DNA of 59,469 nucleotides from Nitrobacter sp. 62-23 (GTDB lineage: Bacteria > Pseudomonadota > Alphaproteobacteria > Rhizobiales > Xanthobacteraceae): assembly GCF_001897285.1 (NCBI RefSeq), contig NZ_MKSM01000126.1, positions 1 through 59,469 of the forward strand, written 5' to 3'. Shown piece after piece: positions 1 to 11,107 of the stretch; the stretch's first letter is position 1; every line of letters starts with the position of its first letter. The notes under the pieces were generated by a model that worked only from the letters and a program-made list of their open reading frames with translations, was not told the origin of the DNA and searched no databases. The position numbers were made by a program, and so were the translations under genes.

Positions 1-1138
1 ACATGCCGAGGTTCGACACGGCCGTGGTGCCGCCCTGATATTCCTCGGGCTTGAGTTTTCGCGCCCGCGCCCGCGCGGCGAAGTCCTTCATTTCCGACGA
101 GATCGCCGAGAGCGATTTCGTCTCCGCCTTGCGGATGATCGGCGTGATCAGCCCGCCCGGCATCGCCACCGCGACGCCGATGTCGGAATGCTTGTGCCTG
201 AGCATGCCGCCTTCGGTCCAGCTCACATTGGCGTTCGGTACGCGCTGCAACGCAATCGCCATCGCCTTGATGACGAAGTCGTTGACCGACAATTTGTAGA
301 GCGGCTTCTTCTCCTTGTCCTTCGGCGCGGACGCGTTGATGTCCTCGCGAGCGGCAAGCAGCCTTCCGATGTCGCAATCCATCGTCAGGTAGAAATGCGG
401 AATGGTCTGTATCGAGGCGGTCAGGCGCTGCGCGATCGTACGCCGCATATTGTCATGCGGCACGATCTCGTAGGAGCCGTCTTCGAACAAAGACAGGATC
501 TGCTTGTCGGACATCGCGGGCGCGATCGACGGCGCGCCTGCGGACGCGGCCGCCGGTGCCTTCAGCCCCTTGCCGGATTTCGCCTGCTCCACATCGCGCG
601 CGACGACGCGGCCGTGAGGACCGCTGCCATCGATGCGCGACAGTTCGATGCCCGCTTCCTTTGCCAGCCGCCGCGCCAACGGCGAGGAGAAGATGCGGCC
701 ATGGCCGTTGGCGGAAGGCGTCGATACTGCCTGCGCTCCTGACGATGCCGGCTTGGGCGCAGGAGCGCTGGAGGATGAGTCGGGGGATCGAGTCGCTCCC
801 CCGCTACCAGCTACCACCCCGGCTTCTGATTTTGCGTCGGTTCTCGGCTCGGCTTTCGCAGCGCCGCCGCCGCTCGCGGCCGACTTCACGTCCTCGCCAT
901 CGCCGGCCAGCACCGCGATCACATTGTTGACCGGCACGTCCTGCGTGCCTTCCGGCACCAGAATCTTCGCGATGGTGCCCTCGTCCACCGCCTCGACTTC
1001 CATGGTCGCCTTGTCAGTCTCGATCTCGGCGATGACATCGCCGGACCTCACCTTGTCGCCCTCCTTCTTGAGCCATTTGGCGAGGTTGCCCTTCTCCATC
1101 GTCGGTGACAGCGCAGGCATCAGAATGTTGATCGGCAT
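1..1138 (-). CDS. pdhC: Pyruvate dehydrogenase E2, dihydrolipoamide acetyltransferase (3' end outside window)
   Basis: E2 core of the pyruvate dehydrogenase complex; it transfers the acetyl group from lipoamide to CoA. About 379 codons are visible and the gene runs off the left edge. It opens with a lipoyl domain ([18 protein letters not shown]; lipoylated Lys43 in [11 protein letters not shown]), then an Ala/Pro/Ser-rich linker, a peripheral-subunit-binding domain ([13 protein letters not shown] and [12 protein letters not shown], about residues 150-185), then the start of the acyltransferase domain (RRTIAQRLT). The start at 1138 lies 14 bp after the pdhB stop, so the two genes are one operon. 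The frame stays open to position 1. The missing part should hold the catalytic HxxxDG motif. Confidence 0.95.
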   Translation of the reverse strand, partial: MPINILMPALSPTMEKGNLAKWLKKEGDKVRSGDVIAEIETDKATMEVEAVDEGTIAKILVPEGTQDVPVNNVIAVLAGDGEDVKSAASGGGAAKAEPRTDAKSEAGVVAGSGGATRSPDSSSSAPAPKPASSGAQAVSTPSANGHGRIFSSPLARRLAKEAGIELSRIDGSGPHGRVVARDVEQAKSGKGLKAPAAASAGAPSIAPAMSDKQILSLFEDGSYEIVPHDNMRRTIAQRLTASIQTIPHFYLTMDCDIGRLLAAREDINASAPKDKEKKPLYKLSVNDFVIKAMAIALQRVPNANVSWTEGGMLRHKHSDIGVAVAMPGGLITPIIRKAETKSLSAISSEMKDFAARARARKLKPEEYQGGTTAVSNLGM

Positions 1139-1152
1139 GATGTCAGCCCCGC

Positions 1153-2568
<1,416 letters not shown>

Positions 2569-2594
2569 GGTCGCTCCGAAAAAGGCTTGCCCGC

Positions 2595-3617
2595 TCAGCG
2601 GTAAATGTCGGTGTAAAGTTCGGATGCGTCAGGCTCGGGATCGTTCTGCGCGAAGTCCGCGGCCATATTGACGATCTCGCGCACCTTGGCGTCGATCTTC
2701 TTCAACTCGTCCTCGGCGACCTTGTCCGCCAGCAGCCGGTTGCGGACCTGTTCGATCGGGTCCTGATCATGCCGCACCTTGTCGACTTCCTCGCGCGTGC
2801 GGTACTTCGCCGGATCAGACATCGAGTGGCCGCGATAGCGGTAGGTCTGCATTTCCAGGATATAGGGGCCCTTGCCGTCGCGACACCACTTCACCGCCCT
2901 GTCGCCCGCCGCCTTCACGGCGCGGACGTCCATGCCGTCGACCTGCTCGCCGGGAATGTTGAAGGACACGCCACGCTTGGAGAAATCCGTCTGCGCCGAC
3001 GAGCGCGTCACCGACGTGCCCATGGCGTAGCGATTGTTCTCGATGATGTAGACCACCGGCAGCTTCCAAAGCTCGGCCATGTTGAAGCTCTCATAGACCT
3101 GGCCCTGGTTGGCCGCCCCGTCCCCGAAGTAAGCAAGGCTGACGCGGTCGTTGCCGCGGTAGCGGTTGGCGAAGGCAAGGCCGGTTCCGAGCGACACCTG
3201 CGCGCCGACGATGCCGTGGCCGCCGTAGAAGTGCTTCTCCTTGCTGAACATATGCATGGAGCCGCCCTTGCCCTTGGAATAGCCGCCGCGACGCCCGGTC
3301 AGTTCGGCCATTACGCCCTTGGCATCCATGCCGCAGGCCAGCATGTGGCCATGGTCGCGGTATCCAGTGATGACCTGATCGCCCTGTCCGAGCGTCATCT
3401 GCATCCCGACCACGATCGCTTCCTGACCGATGTAGAGATGGCAGAAGCCCCCGATCGCACCCATTCCATAGAGCTGGCCGGCTTTTTCCTCGAAACGGCG
3501 GATCAGCAGCATGTCGCGCAAGGCTTGAAGGTCTTGCTCGCGGGTGAACGCGGGGGGCGACCCGCTCTCCGAGCCGTTGTCTGCTGCCTGCGCGACGCTT
3601 TTCTTGGATGCGGCCAT
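2595..3617 (-). CDS. pdhA: Pyruvate dehydrogenase E1 alpha subunit
   Basis: Alpha chain of E1, 340 aa, holding the ThDP/Mg binding motif ([17 protein letters not shown]) and the phosphorylation-loop-like stretch [20 protein letters not shown]. It forms a heterotetramer with PdhB. I chose the ATG at 3617 ([10 protein letters not shown]), because an Ala/Lys/Ser-rich start of this kind is common in relatives. In-frame ATGs at 3644 (MILPASG, with a GAGAAG stretch directly against it) and at 3665 remain possible. It is the first gene of pdhABC. ftsB lies about 200 bp upstream on the same strand. Confidence 0.95.
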   Translation of the reverse strand: MAASKKSVAQAADNGSESGSPPAFTREQDLQALRDMLLIRRFEEKAGQLYGMGAIGGFCHLYIGQEAIVVGMQMTLGQGDQVITGYRDHGHMLACGMDAKGVMAELTGRRGGYSKGKGGSMHMFSKEKHFYGGHGIVGAQVSLGTGLAFANRYRGNDRVSLAYFGDGAANQGQVYESFNMAELWKLPVVYIIENNRYAMGTSVTRSSAQTDFSKRGVSFNIPGEQVDGMDVRAVKAAGDRAVKWCRDGKGPYILEMQTYRYRGHSMSDPAKYRTREEVDKVRHDQDPIEQVRNRLLADKVAEDELKKIDAKVREIVNMAADFAQNDPEPDASELYTDIYR

Positions 3618-3817
3618 GTCAAATCCGGATGCGGGAAGGATCATCTTCTCTAGCTCAACTCGCACAACCTTGAAAGCGCGTGATCAAATTGATGCGCGCG
3701 GCTTCCGCATTGCAGCGTCAGCGAAATTCCGTGACCGAAAAAGGAACGTTTTTGAAATTAGACGACAGCTTTTCGCGGTTGCACGCAATCACGCGCAAGG
3801 GCTTGCGCGCCCCGGAT

Positions 3818-4135
3818 TTATTTCGGGCGGATGATGTGAACGAGATCGCGCGGGTTGGCATAGTCGAGCTGGAAGCGGACGCGCTCGTCGAGCATGTCGG
3901 GATCGATTCCGCTCGAGCGCAGAAGCGCGACCCGCTTCTCGCCCTCGGCACGCTCCACCTTCAGCCGCGCCAGTTCCGAAGTCAGTGCGACGATTTCCTG
4001 GTCAAGCTCCTGCCGGGCATTCAACCCGTACTTGCCGGTATAGGCGTTGACGCCGAAATAGCCGACGATCATCGCCGCCATCGTGTAGAGGGCAAGCCCG
4101 GTGAGCAGCGATTTGAGTCGTGAACGCGAGACCAT
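3818..4135 (-). CDS. ftsB: Septum formation initiator, FtsB/DivIC family
   Basis: Small bitopic membrane protein, 105 aa, of the divisome FtsB/DivIC family, which bridges FtsL and FtsQ at the septum. One transmembrane helix covers about residues 10-30 (LTGLALYTMAAMIVGYFGV). A coiled-coil-prone segment follows (RQELDQEIVALTSELARLK, about 41-60), then a short conserved tail (ARFQLDY-like RFQLDYANPRDLVHIIRPK). In many alphaproteobacteria ftsB sits between eno and pdhA. Here it is still beside pdhA, but eno is 3.6 kb further upstream. The 200 bp between ftsB and pdhA shows no other gene. Confidence 0.88.
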   Translation of the reverse strand: MVSRSRLKSLLTGLALYTMAAMIVGYFGVNAYTGKYGLNARQELDQEIVALTSELARLKVERAEGEKRVALLRSSGIDPDMLDERVRFQLDYANPRDLVHIIRPK

Positions 4136-4195
4136 GGCGGGACGATGCGGCCGCCCGGTTAAGGCTTCGCTAACGGCCGGTCCTCGCGACGGCTG

Positions 4196-4753
4196 CTATT
4201 TCTTCTGCTGCGCGACCCAGGCGGCGAAGGCCTTGATGTAGGCTTCGAGAAACTCGCGCAAAGGCGCCTTGACCAGTTCGCCGTTCTCGTCGAACGCATC
4301 GCCAATGCCGCCGATATAGGCCTCCGGCTGCTGCAGCACCGGCACGTTGAGGAATACCAGCGATTGGCGCAGATGATGATTGGCGCCGAACCCGCCAATG
4401 GCGCCCGGCGAATTGCTGATGACGCCGCCGGGCTTGCCGTTGAAGACGCTCTGCCCATAGGGGCGCGATCCGACATCGATGGCGTTTTTCAGAACGCCCG
4501 GAACGGACCGGTTGTATTCGGGAGTCACGAACAGGACGGCATCCGCTTTCCTGATGCGATCGCGAAAACTCACCCAGTCGGCCGGCGGCGTAGCCTCAAG
4601 ATCCTGGTTGTAGAACGACAATTCGTTGAGCGTGATGACGTCGAGCTTTAGCGAGGATGGCGCAAGCTTCGTCAAGGCCTTGGCGATTTTAAGGGAAAAT
4701 GACTCTCGACGAAGGCTGCCGACGATAACGGCGACGCTGAATGGGGATGCCAT
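4196..4753 (-). CDS. NAD(P)H-dependent FMN reductase, flavodoxin-like
   Basis: Flavodoxin-fold oxidoreductase of the NADPH-dependent FMN reductase family (ChrR/YieF-like quinone or chromate reductases), 185 aa. The FMN phosphate loop is GSLRRESFSLKIA (residues 12-24). The flavin-ring loop is FVTPEYNRSVPGVLKNAIDV (about 75-94), with a following SNSPGAIGGFGA stretch. It probably reduces FMN, quinones or xenobiotics in the cytoplasm; the true substrate cannot be told. It is the first gene of the accessory patch between ftsB and eno. The ATG at 4753 is the only sensible start. Confidence 0.85.
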   Translation of the reverse strand: MASPFSVAVIVGSLRRESFSLKIAKALTKLAPSSLKLDVITLNELSFYNQDLEATPPADWVSFRDRIRKADAVLFVTPEYNRSVPGVLKNAIDVGSRPYGQSVFNGKPGGVISNSPGAIGGFGANHHLRQSLVFLNVPVLQQPEAYIGGIGDAFDENGELVKAPLREFLEAYIKAFAAWVAQQKK

Positions 4754-4889
4754 GATCGATCCTGTGGTTATGCCGCTTTAACCCGGCGAGCGGTGAACAA
4801 TGCAAATGCATCTATTTATCCGAACCCTCATTGCAAGTCGCAAGATTGATTCGCGCTTCACATGGACGACGACGCCCGGCTCGCGCCGA

Positions 4890-5477
4890 TCAATACACGC
4901 CGGGAATAATCCGTTTTGTTTCCTGCATGTAGCGCCGATAGTCGTCGCCAAAGGCTTCGATCATCATCCGCTCCTCGAAATTCACGCGCGCGAAGAACAA
5001 CAACGCCACAGCAAGGAGCCCGCTCAGCGCGGCGACGAGATTCGGCAGCAGGCAGGCTTGCGCGGCCGCCCACAGCCAGAACGAGGCATACATCGGATGG
5101 CGGATTGATCGGTACACGCCGTTGCGGACAACCCGATGCCCCTCCCGCACCTCAAGCGCCGCCGACCATTGCCGGCCGAGATCCTTGTGCGAACGGCGGA
5201 ACAGCCAGAGCGACAGCGCGAACAATGCGGCACCGGGCACGAGGAGTCCGTAACCCTGATCGTAGGCGAACGCGCGCGGCCATCCCGTTGCAAGATTGAG
5301 GGCCGGGATCGCAAACAGGCCGAGAAACGCGACTGCCAGAAGCGCGCGCTCGCGCCAGGCGCCGTCGCGCCGCAAGGTCGCGGTGCGACGCGCTCGCCGG
5401 GCGTAAGGATAGCGGATGATGAACCAGGCAACGATGCCGACGATCCAGATCGTCTGTCCGAGCGCGACCGATGACAT
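4890..5477 (-). CDS. Isoprenylcysteine carboxyl methyltransferase-like membrane protein
   Basis: Integral membrane methyltransferase-like protein, 195 aa, of the ICMT/PEMT superfamily. It has about four or five hydrophobic helices. The conserved C-terminal SAM-binding signature is visible: RSIRHPMY (about residue 110), then NFEERMMIEAFGDDYRRY (about 165-182). Bacterial members methylate unknown small or lipid substrates. The frame is open upstream to 5648, but the Arg/Cys-rich extension overlaps the previous gene, so I chose the ATG at 5477 (MSSVALGQTIW). That leaves 14 bp after the upstream hydrolase-like gene, and the two are probably co-transcribed. Confidence 0.78.
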   Translation of the reverse strand: MSSVALGQTIWIVGIVAWFIIRYPYARRARRTATLRRDGAWRERALLAVAFLGLFAIPALNLATGWPRAFAYDQGYGLLVPGAALFALSLWLFRRSHKDLGRQWSAALEVREGHRVVRNGVYRSIRHPMYASFWLWAAAQACLLPNLVAALSGLLAVALLFFARVNFEERMMIEAFGDDYRRYMQETKRIIPGVY

Positions 5478-5491
5478 GAACAACGCTGCGC

Positions 5492-6742
5492 CTAAACCAC
5501 ATCGGCGGCGGCATCCGCCGGAATGGCCGCTGCCGTCGTCACAGGCCGGGCTTTCGAAAGAAGAGCACCATCCTCGCCGAAACGCTCGACACCGCCGCGC
5601 GGCGCGGTGATCTCGTCGAACGGCAATGGACCGCAAACAATAAGGCAATGGTCGTAGTTGGCGCGCACGCTGTTTCCCATCAAGAACTTGTAGTGCAGAA
5701 GCATGAAATTGAAGCGGTGTCGCCGGAAGCTGGCCTTGTCCATCATCTCATGCAACTGCACGCGCCGGACGTTAGGCCGCCCGTCGGAGCGCTCGCGGCT
5801 GAAACGCTTCAACGTCACCGGATCAAAGCGGTAGAAACTGATGGCGTCGTCGCGGGCGTGATATTCGGTCCAGCGGATTCGAGGCTCGTCGGCAACCCTT
5901 TGCGTGGCCTGACGAATGCGCTCGCCGCGCGAATGCAGCGAGAATTTCGGAATGGTGGCGCCGACGGTCAGGATGCACAGCGGAGGGCCGCACCTCGCAA
6001 GCTCCGGTTCGCGCTTAAGCGCGCGCGCAACCGCATCCATCACCAGCGCGGCGCCGAGACAATGGCCGACAACGACGATCTCGTCGACATCGGCATTGCG
6101 AATGCTGTCCAGGATTCGCTCGGCGAACTGATCGATCCGCGCATCCATGCGCGGCCGCTTTCCGTAGACAAACTCACGCGAGAAGATCCAGTCGTCGAAT
6201 ACGTGGTTGATCGGCCATCGCCAGCCCAACAGGTACAGCAAACCTGCCGTCACGACGACGGTCGACACCACCGTGAGCAGGACTGCCGCGAACCCGGTGA
6301 CGCCGGCGAGCCGGACCAGACCGTATCCGATGCCCGCCCCGCACGCAGCAAACCCTGCAAGATACAGATACGGGAACAGAAAGAAGCCGGCATATTTCCA
6401 GCTCGAATACATGAAACGAAACAGCGTGCCGGTCAGGACGAAGTCGGCCAGCGTGACGAAGGCTTCCCGCAAACGCGACCACATGCCACGAGCGTGGTCC
6501 TCCCGAATCAGGTCATCCCACCTCAGCATTTCGTAAGACGTGCGGGTGTTCCAGTTGGGACCCGAGGCCTCCATCTCCCATGACGCGCTGACCGGCGTCG
6601 CATCGATTCTGCTGACAATGGCGGCCTTCACGCCCCAGGTTCGCTGAAACAGCGCCAGCGACCGGCGGAACCGCTCAAGCTGCTGCTCGGGCGAGATCGG
6701 ATCGTATCCGCCGATATGAAAGACATGCCGCCTTGCGATCAT
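5492..6742 (-). CDS. Membrane protein with alpha/beta-hydrolase domain and Cys in the nucleophile elbow
   Basis: Unnamed protein of 416 aa. Residues 1-95 form a soluble N-terminal domain. About 97-173 hold two to three transmembrane helices (YAGFFLFPYLYLAGFAACG; AAVLLTVVSTVVVTAGLLYL). From about 200 an alpha/beta-hydrolase-like domain follows, with the nucleophile elbow VVVGHCLGAALVMD. The residue at the usual Ser position of GxSxG is Cys228, as in dienelactone-hydrolase-type enzymes. Possible Asp and His partners lie downstream (EYHARDDAISFYRFD; HRHRFNFMLLHYKFL-like stretch), but I cannot assign a triad. A lipase/esterase acting at the membrane is a guess. The downstream methyltransferase gene is 14 bp away. 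Confidence 0.7.
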   Translation of the reverse strand: MIARRHVFHIGGYDPISPEQQLERFRRSLALFQRTWGVKAAIVSRIDATPVSASWEMEASGPNWNTRTSYEMLRWDDLIREDHARGMWSRLREAFVTLADFVLTGTLFRFMYSSWKYAGFFLFPYLYLAGFAACGAGIGYGLVRLAGVTGFAAVLLTVVSTVVVTAGLLYLLGWRWPINHVFDDWIFSREFVYGKRPRMDARIDQFAERILDSIRNADVDEIVVVGHCLGAALVMDAVARALKREPELARCGPPLCILTVGATIPKFSLHSRGERIRQATQRVADEPRIRWTEYHARDDAISFYRFDPVTLKRFSRERSDGRPNVRRVQLHEMMDKASFRRHRFNFMLLHYKFLMGNSVRANYDHCLIVCGPLPFDEITAPRGGVERFGEDGALLSKARPVTTAAAIPADAAADVV

Positions 6743-6978
6743 GCGATCCCGCCACTTCCCTCGCTGTTATCGAATCGTGGTTTGCGGGCGGAGACGCATG
6801 GAAACTCTCCCGCCATCATCAGGATACTACAAAATCCGGCTGCGAATACGTGTCCGGAAACAGGATCAGCTGTGACGTTTCAATCACAACCCACAGGATT
6901 TATGGCGCCGCGATTGACGGGAGAACGTGAAGGCGAAATATAGTGCGGGTCCCGCGTCATTTGAACTGGAACCAGTTG

Positions 6979-7662
6979 ATGCTGACCATTTTCCCGCCTG
7001 CTCGCCGCCGCCTGCATGCCGTAATGGCAAGCCTCGTCCTGTTCGTGACCGGGGGGATGCTGACAAGTTCAGCCAATGCACAGACCGCCGCACCTCACCG
7101 CCCCGGTCATGTCTACCTGATGCGCGGGCTGTTCAACGTCTTTTCGCTCGGCATGGATGAACTGGCCGCCAAGATCGAAAAAGTCGGCGTCAGGGCCGAG
7201 GCCGTGTCCTATACGTCCTGGTCGTCGCTCGCCGACAGCATCACAGCCCAATATCGCGCCGGCAATCGTGAGCCCATCATCCTGATGGGTCATTCCTACG
7301 GCGCGGACACCACGATTTCCCTGGCGCGCAAGCTGAACGACAACAGGATTCCCGTGGCGCTGATCGTGAACTTCGATCCGACCGCGCCGGACCGGGTTCC
7401 TCCGAATGTGCGCCGAATCATCAATTTCTACGTGCCCACCGCATGGGGTCGTCCCGTCGAGCCCGGCAAACAATTTCGCGGTAGCCTGTCCAACCTGAAC
7501 GAAAGCGGCGCTTACAACCATTTCGTGATCGACAAGGCCGAAGCCCTTCATCGCCAGGCGATCGCGGCGGTGCTGCAGGCGGTCGGCAGCGGCACCCCTC
7601 ATCGCATCAAGCGGCCCGCCAGGCGCGATCATCAGGTCTCGGCCGCGCCAGCGACACAGTAA
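6979..7662 (+). CDS. Exported alpha/beta-hydrolase-like protein
   Basis: Secreted or periplasmic protein of 227 aa with an N-terminal signal peptide (MASLVLFVTGGMLTSSANAQ, cleavage likely after ANA). It carries a serine-hydrolase elbow, ILMGHSYGADTTISLA, with Ser106. Asp in NFDPTAPDRVP and His in ESGAYNHFVIDK are plausible partners. The order fits a lipase/thioesterase-like fold, but no substrate can be named. I chose the ATG at 6979. A start at 7024 would give a cleaner signal peptide, and a GTG at 6943 is also open. It is divergent from the Cys-hydrolase gene and convergent with eno, with a likely terminator at 7707-7741. Confidence 0.7.
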   Translation: MLTIFPPARRRLHAVMASLVLFVTGGMLTSSANAQTAAPHRPGHVYLMRGLFNVFSLGMDELAAKIEKVGVRAEAVSYTSWSSLADSITAQYRAGNREPIILMGHSYGADTTISLARKLNDNRIPVALIVNFDPTAPDRVPPNVRRIINFYVPTAWGRPVEPGKQFRGSLSNLNESGAYNHFVIDKAEALHRQAIAAVLQAVGSGTPHRIKRPARRDHQVSAAPATQ

Positions 7663-7706
7663 GCAAGAGACACAGTAAACAAGGCACGGTCGCCGTCAGG
7701 AAACAC

Positions 7707-7741
7707 GCCGGCACGCGCCTCGCGCGCCGGCCGACCGTTTT
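7707..7741. terminator. Likely bidirectional rho-independent terminator between convergent genes
   Basis: GC-rich hairpin GCCGGC-A-CGCG / CGCG-C-GCCGGC with a CCT loop (7707-7731), followed by CGACCGTTTT on the plus strand. An outer arm ACGGTCG (7686-7692) pairs with CGACCGT (7732-7738). It lies between the stops of the exported hydrolase (+) and enolase (-), where a shared terminator is expected. The T-run is only four bases. Confidence 0.55.
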
Positions 7742-7759
7742 ATCCGATTGATAGGGGCG

Positions 7760-9058
<1,299 letters not shown>

Positions 9059-9155
9059 TCACTTGAACACTGGATTTTGCGGTGCTTCTACAGCAATGCT
9101 TGGGCGCGGGAAAGGCTGTGAATCGTGACGTATTCGTTACGATTGGCTATCAGAA

Positions 9156-9203
9156 GCGCATGATCCGCCAAAGTGCGAGCGGTTTGGCGAAAAGATCATG
9201 CGC
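9156..9203. repeat. 48-bp dispersed palindromic repeat (first of a tandem pair)
   Basis: The ends GCGCATGATC (9156-9165) and GATCATGCGC (9194-9203) are perfect inverted repeats. Inside them CCGCCAAA pairs with TTTGGCG around a GC-rich loop. The layout matches a short palindromic element that I recall as dispersed in Bradyrhizobium-group genomes (ATGATC...GATCAT arms with an AAAA-rich inner stem). It lies between divergent eno and queF. Confidence 0.6.
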
Positions 9204-9219
9204 CGTTCAAGTAAGGTCA

Positions 9220-9268
9220 GAGCACGATCGGACGCAAAGCCGGCTTCCGTTTTTTACCGATCGCGCTC
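9220..9268. repeat. Second, degenerate palindromic repeat directly upstream of queF
   Basis: GAGCACGATCGG (9220-9231) pairs with CCGATCGCGCTC (9257-9268) with one mismatch. Its size and arm design resemble the element at 9156-9203, so the two look like diverged copies in tandem. The right arm ends only 4 bp before the GGAG ribosome-binding site of queF, so the element probably lies in the queF leader RNA. Confidence 0.5.
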
Positions 9269-9282
9269 CGATGGAGATAATC

Positions 9283-9759
9283 ATGCCACGAAAGCCTCCC
9301 TCCCCGCCAAATTCCTCCGCTCTGCAGCTTGGCCGCGCGGTGACGTGGCCGGATTCGCCGGAGGCCGCGAAGCTGGACCGCGTGCCCAATCCGCAGAGGG
9401 ACACCAATTATGTCGCGCGGTTCACAGCGCCGGAGTTCACCGCGCTGTGTCCGGTCACCGGCCAGCCGGATTTCGCGCATCTGGTGATCGACTATGTGCC
9501 GGGATCGTGGCTGCTGGAGTCGAAATCGCTCAAACTTTATCTGGCGAGCTTTCGCAACCATGGCGCTTTTCACGAGGATTGCACCGTGGCGATCGGCAAG
9601 CGCATCGCCGCCGCGGTGGGGCCAAAATGGCTGCGCATCGGCGGCTATTGGTATCCGCGCGGCGGCATTCCGATCGACGTGTTCTGGCAGACTGGCAAGG
9701 CGCCAAAGGGCCTCTGGATTCCCGATCAGGACGTGGCGCCGTATCGCGGCAGGGGCTGA
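9283..9759 (+). CDS. queF: NADPH-dependent 7-cyano-7-deazaguanine reductase (QueF)
   Basis: Reduces preQ0 nitrile to preQ1 amine in queuosine biosynthesis; cytoplasmic, 158 aa, the short unimodular type. The catalytic Cys56 and Asp63 lie in [13 protein letters not shown]. The QueF motif [15 protein letters not shown] (79-93) binds NADPH. FHEDC and [15 protein letters not shown] complete the T-fold. The ATG at 9283 is preceded by GGAG with about eight bases spacing. An upstream ATG at 9271 overlaps that GGAG and is less likely. The other queuosine genes are not in the window. Confidence 0.93.
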   Translation: MPRKPPSPPNSSALQLGRAVTWPDSPEAAKLDRVPNPQRDTNYVARFTAPEFTALCPVTGQPDFAHLVIDYVPGSWLLESKSLKLYLASFRNHGAFHEDCTVAIGKRIAAAVGPKWLRIGGYWYPRGGIPIDVFWQTGKAPKGLWIPDQDVAPYRGRG

Positions 9760-9863
9760 CCGTCAGAACGCCTTATGCGCCGACGAGTGGGAACCGGCTC
9801 CCGTCGACCGCGTTTGCGTCCCCAGCGGAATGATTGAGATCCTTGGGCAAAGCCGCTTGACAC

Positions 9864-11105
9864 ATGACCAGCCGTCGCGGCCTCCGTCCGCTTGAAGCGC
9901 TGAATTTCTTCATGGCCGACATGCAGGCCGGGATCGGTCCGTTCGTCGGCGTTTTCCTGTTGGCTCATGGCTGGCAGAGCGGCTGGATCGGCACCATCCT
10001 GACCGTCGGCGGCGTCGCAGGGACGCTGATGACGACGCCGGTCGGTGCGCTTGTGGATGCCACCCGCAACAAACGCGCCTATGTCATCTTTCCCGGCATC
10101 TGCACGGTGCTCGCCTCCGCGATCATCTTGCTGTCCCAGGATTTCTGGGTGGTGACGTTTTCACAAATCGCAACCGCCGTCGCGGGGGCTGCGATTATTC
10201 CCGCGGTTACCGGCATCACGCTCGGGATGGTGCGGCAAACCGGCTTCAACCGGCAGAATGGCCGCAACCAGGCTTTCAATCATGCCGGCAACATGGTCGG
10301 AGCGGCCCTTTCGGGTTTCGTCGGCTGGCAGTTCGGCTTCGTCGCGGTGTTTATTCTCGCCGCGGTGTTCGGCCTGATCTCGATTGCGTGCGTCCTGATG
10401 ATCCCAAAGGACGCTATCGACGATGCCGCCGCCCGCGGTGTGCACCACAGCGGCGACCACGCCGGCGAGGTCAGCGGCTTCGACGTGCTGGTCCGCTGCA
10501 AGCCCCTGCTGATCCTGGCGGCAGCGCTCGCTTTCTTTCATCTCGGGAACGCCGCGATGCTGCCACTCTACGGCCTGGCGGTGGTCTCCGAACGCGGCGC
10601 CGACCCGGCCGGCTTTGTCGCCGCCACCATCGTCATCGCCCAGGGGACGATGATCCTCACCTCGCTGTTTGCGATGCGGCTCGCGGAAAAAGAAGGCTAT
10701 TGGCTGGTGATGCTGATTTCGTTCGCATCGCTGCCAGTCCGCGGCGCGATCGCCGCCGGCCTGATCACGAGTTGGGGCGTCGTCCCCGTTCAGTTGCTCG
10801 ACGGCGTCGGCGCCGGGCTGCAGAGCGTGGCGGTGCCCGGCCTGGTCGCGCGCATCCTCAACGGCACCGGTCGCATCAACGTCGGCCAGGGCGCGGTCAT
10901 GACCGTGCAGGGCATCGGCGCCGCGCTGAGTCCCGCGATCGGGGGCTGGATCGCGCAAAGCGTCGGCTACCCGCTGGCGTTCCTGATCCTGGGTGGCTTC
11001 GCGCTTGGCTCGCTTGCGCTCTGGCTCGGATTCGGCGGCGTTCTCAAGCCGGCCTGCGCACGCCTGCCGGCGCAACCATCCGCCGCTCCGCAATTTTCGT
11101 CCTGA
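9864..11105 (+). CDS. Major facilitator superfamily transporter
   Basis: Twelve-helix permease of 413 aa. The MFS loop 2-3 motif is seen as GALVDATRNKRAYVI (about residues 60-75). A charged central loop with several His (GVHHSGDHAG, about 192-201) separates the two six-helix halves. The substrate is unknown; conserved-looking stretches are MADMQAGIGPFVGVFLLAHG and NRQNGRNQAFNHAGNMVG. It lies about 100 bp after queF on the same strand, and its stop is 2 bp from the stop of the convergent second MFS gene. No ribosome-binding site better than a weak AAAG is visible. Confidence 0.85.
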   Translation: MTSRRGLRPLEALNFFMADMQAGIGPFVGVFLLAHGWQSGWIGTILTVGGVAGTLMTTPVGALVDATRNKRAYVIFPGICTVLASAIILLSQDFWVVTFSQIATAVAGAAIIPAVTGITLGMVRQTGFNRQNGRNQAFNHAGNMVGAALSGFVGWQFGFVAVFILAAVFGLISIACVLMIPKDAIDDAAARGVHHSGDHAGEVSGFDVLVRCKPLLILAAALAFFHLGNAAMLPLYGLAVVSERGADPAGFVAATIVIAQGTMILTSLFAMRLAEKEGYWLVMLISFASLPVRGAIAAGLITSWGVVPVQLLDGVGAGLQSVAVPGLVARILNGTGRINVGQGAVMTVQGIGAALSPAIGGWIAQSVGYPLAFLILGGFALGSLALWLGFGGVLKPACARLPAQPSAAPQFSS

Positions 11106-11107
11106 CG

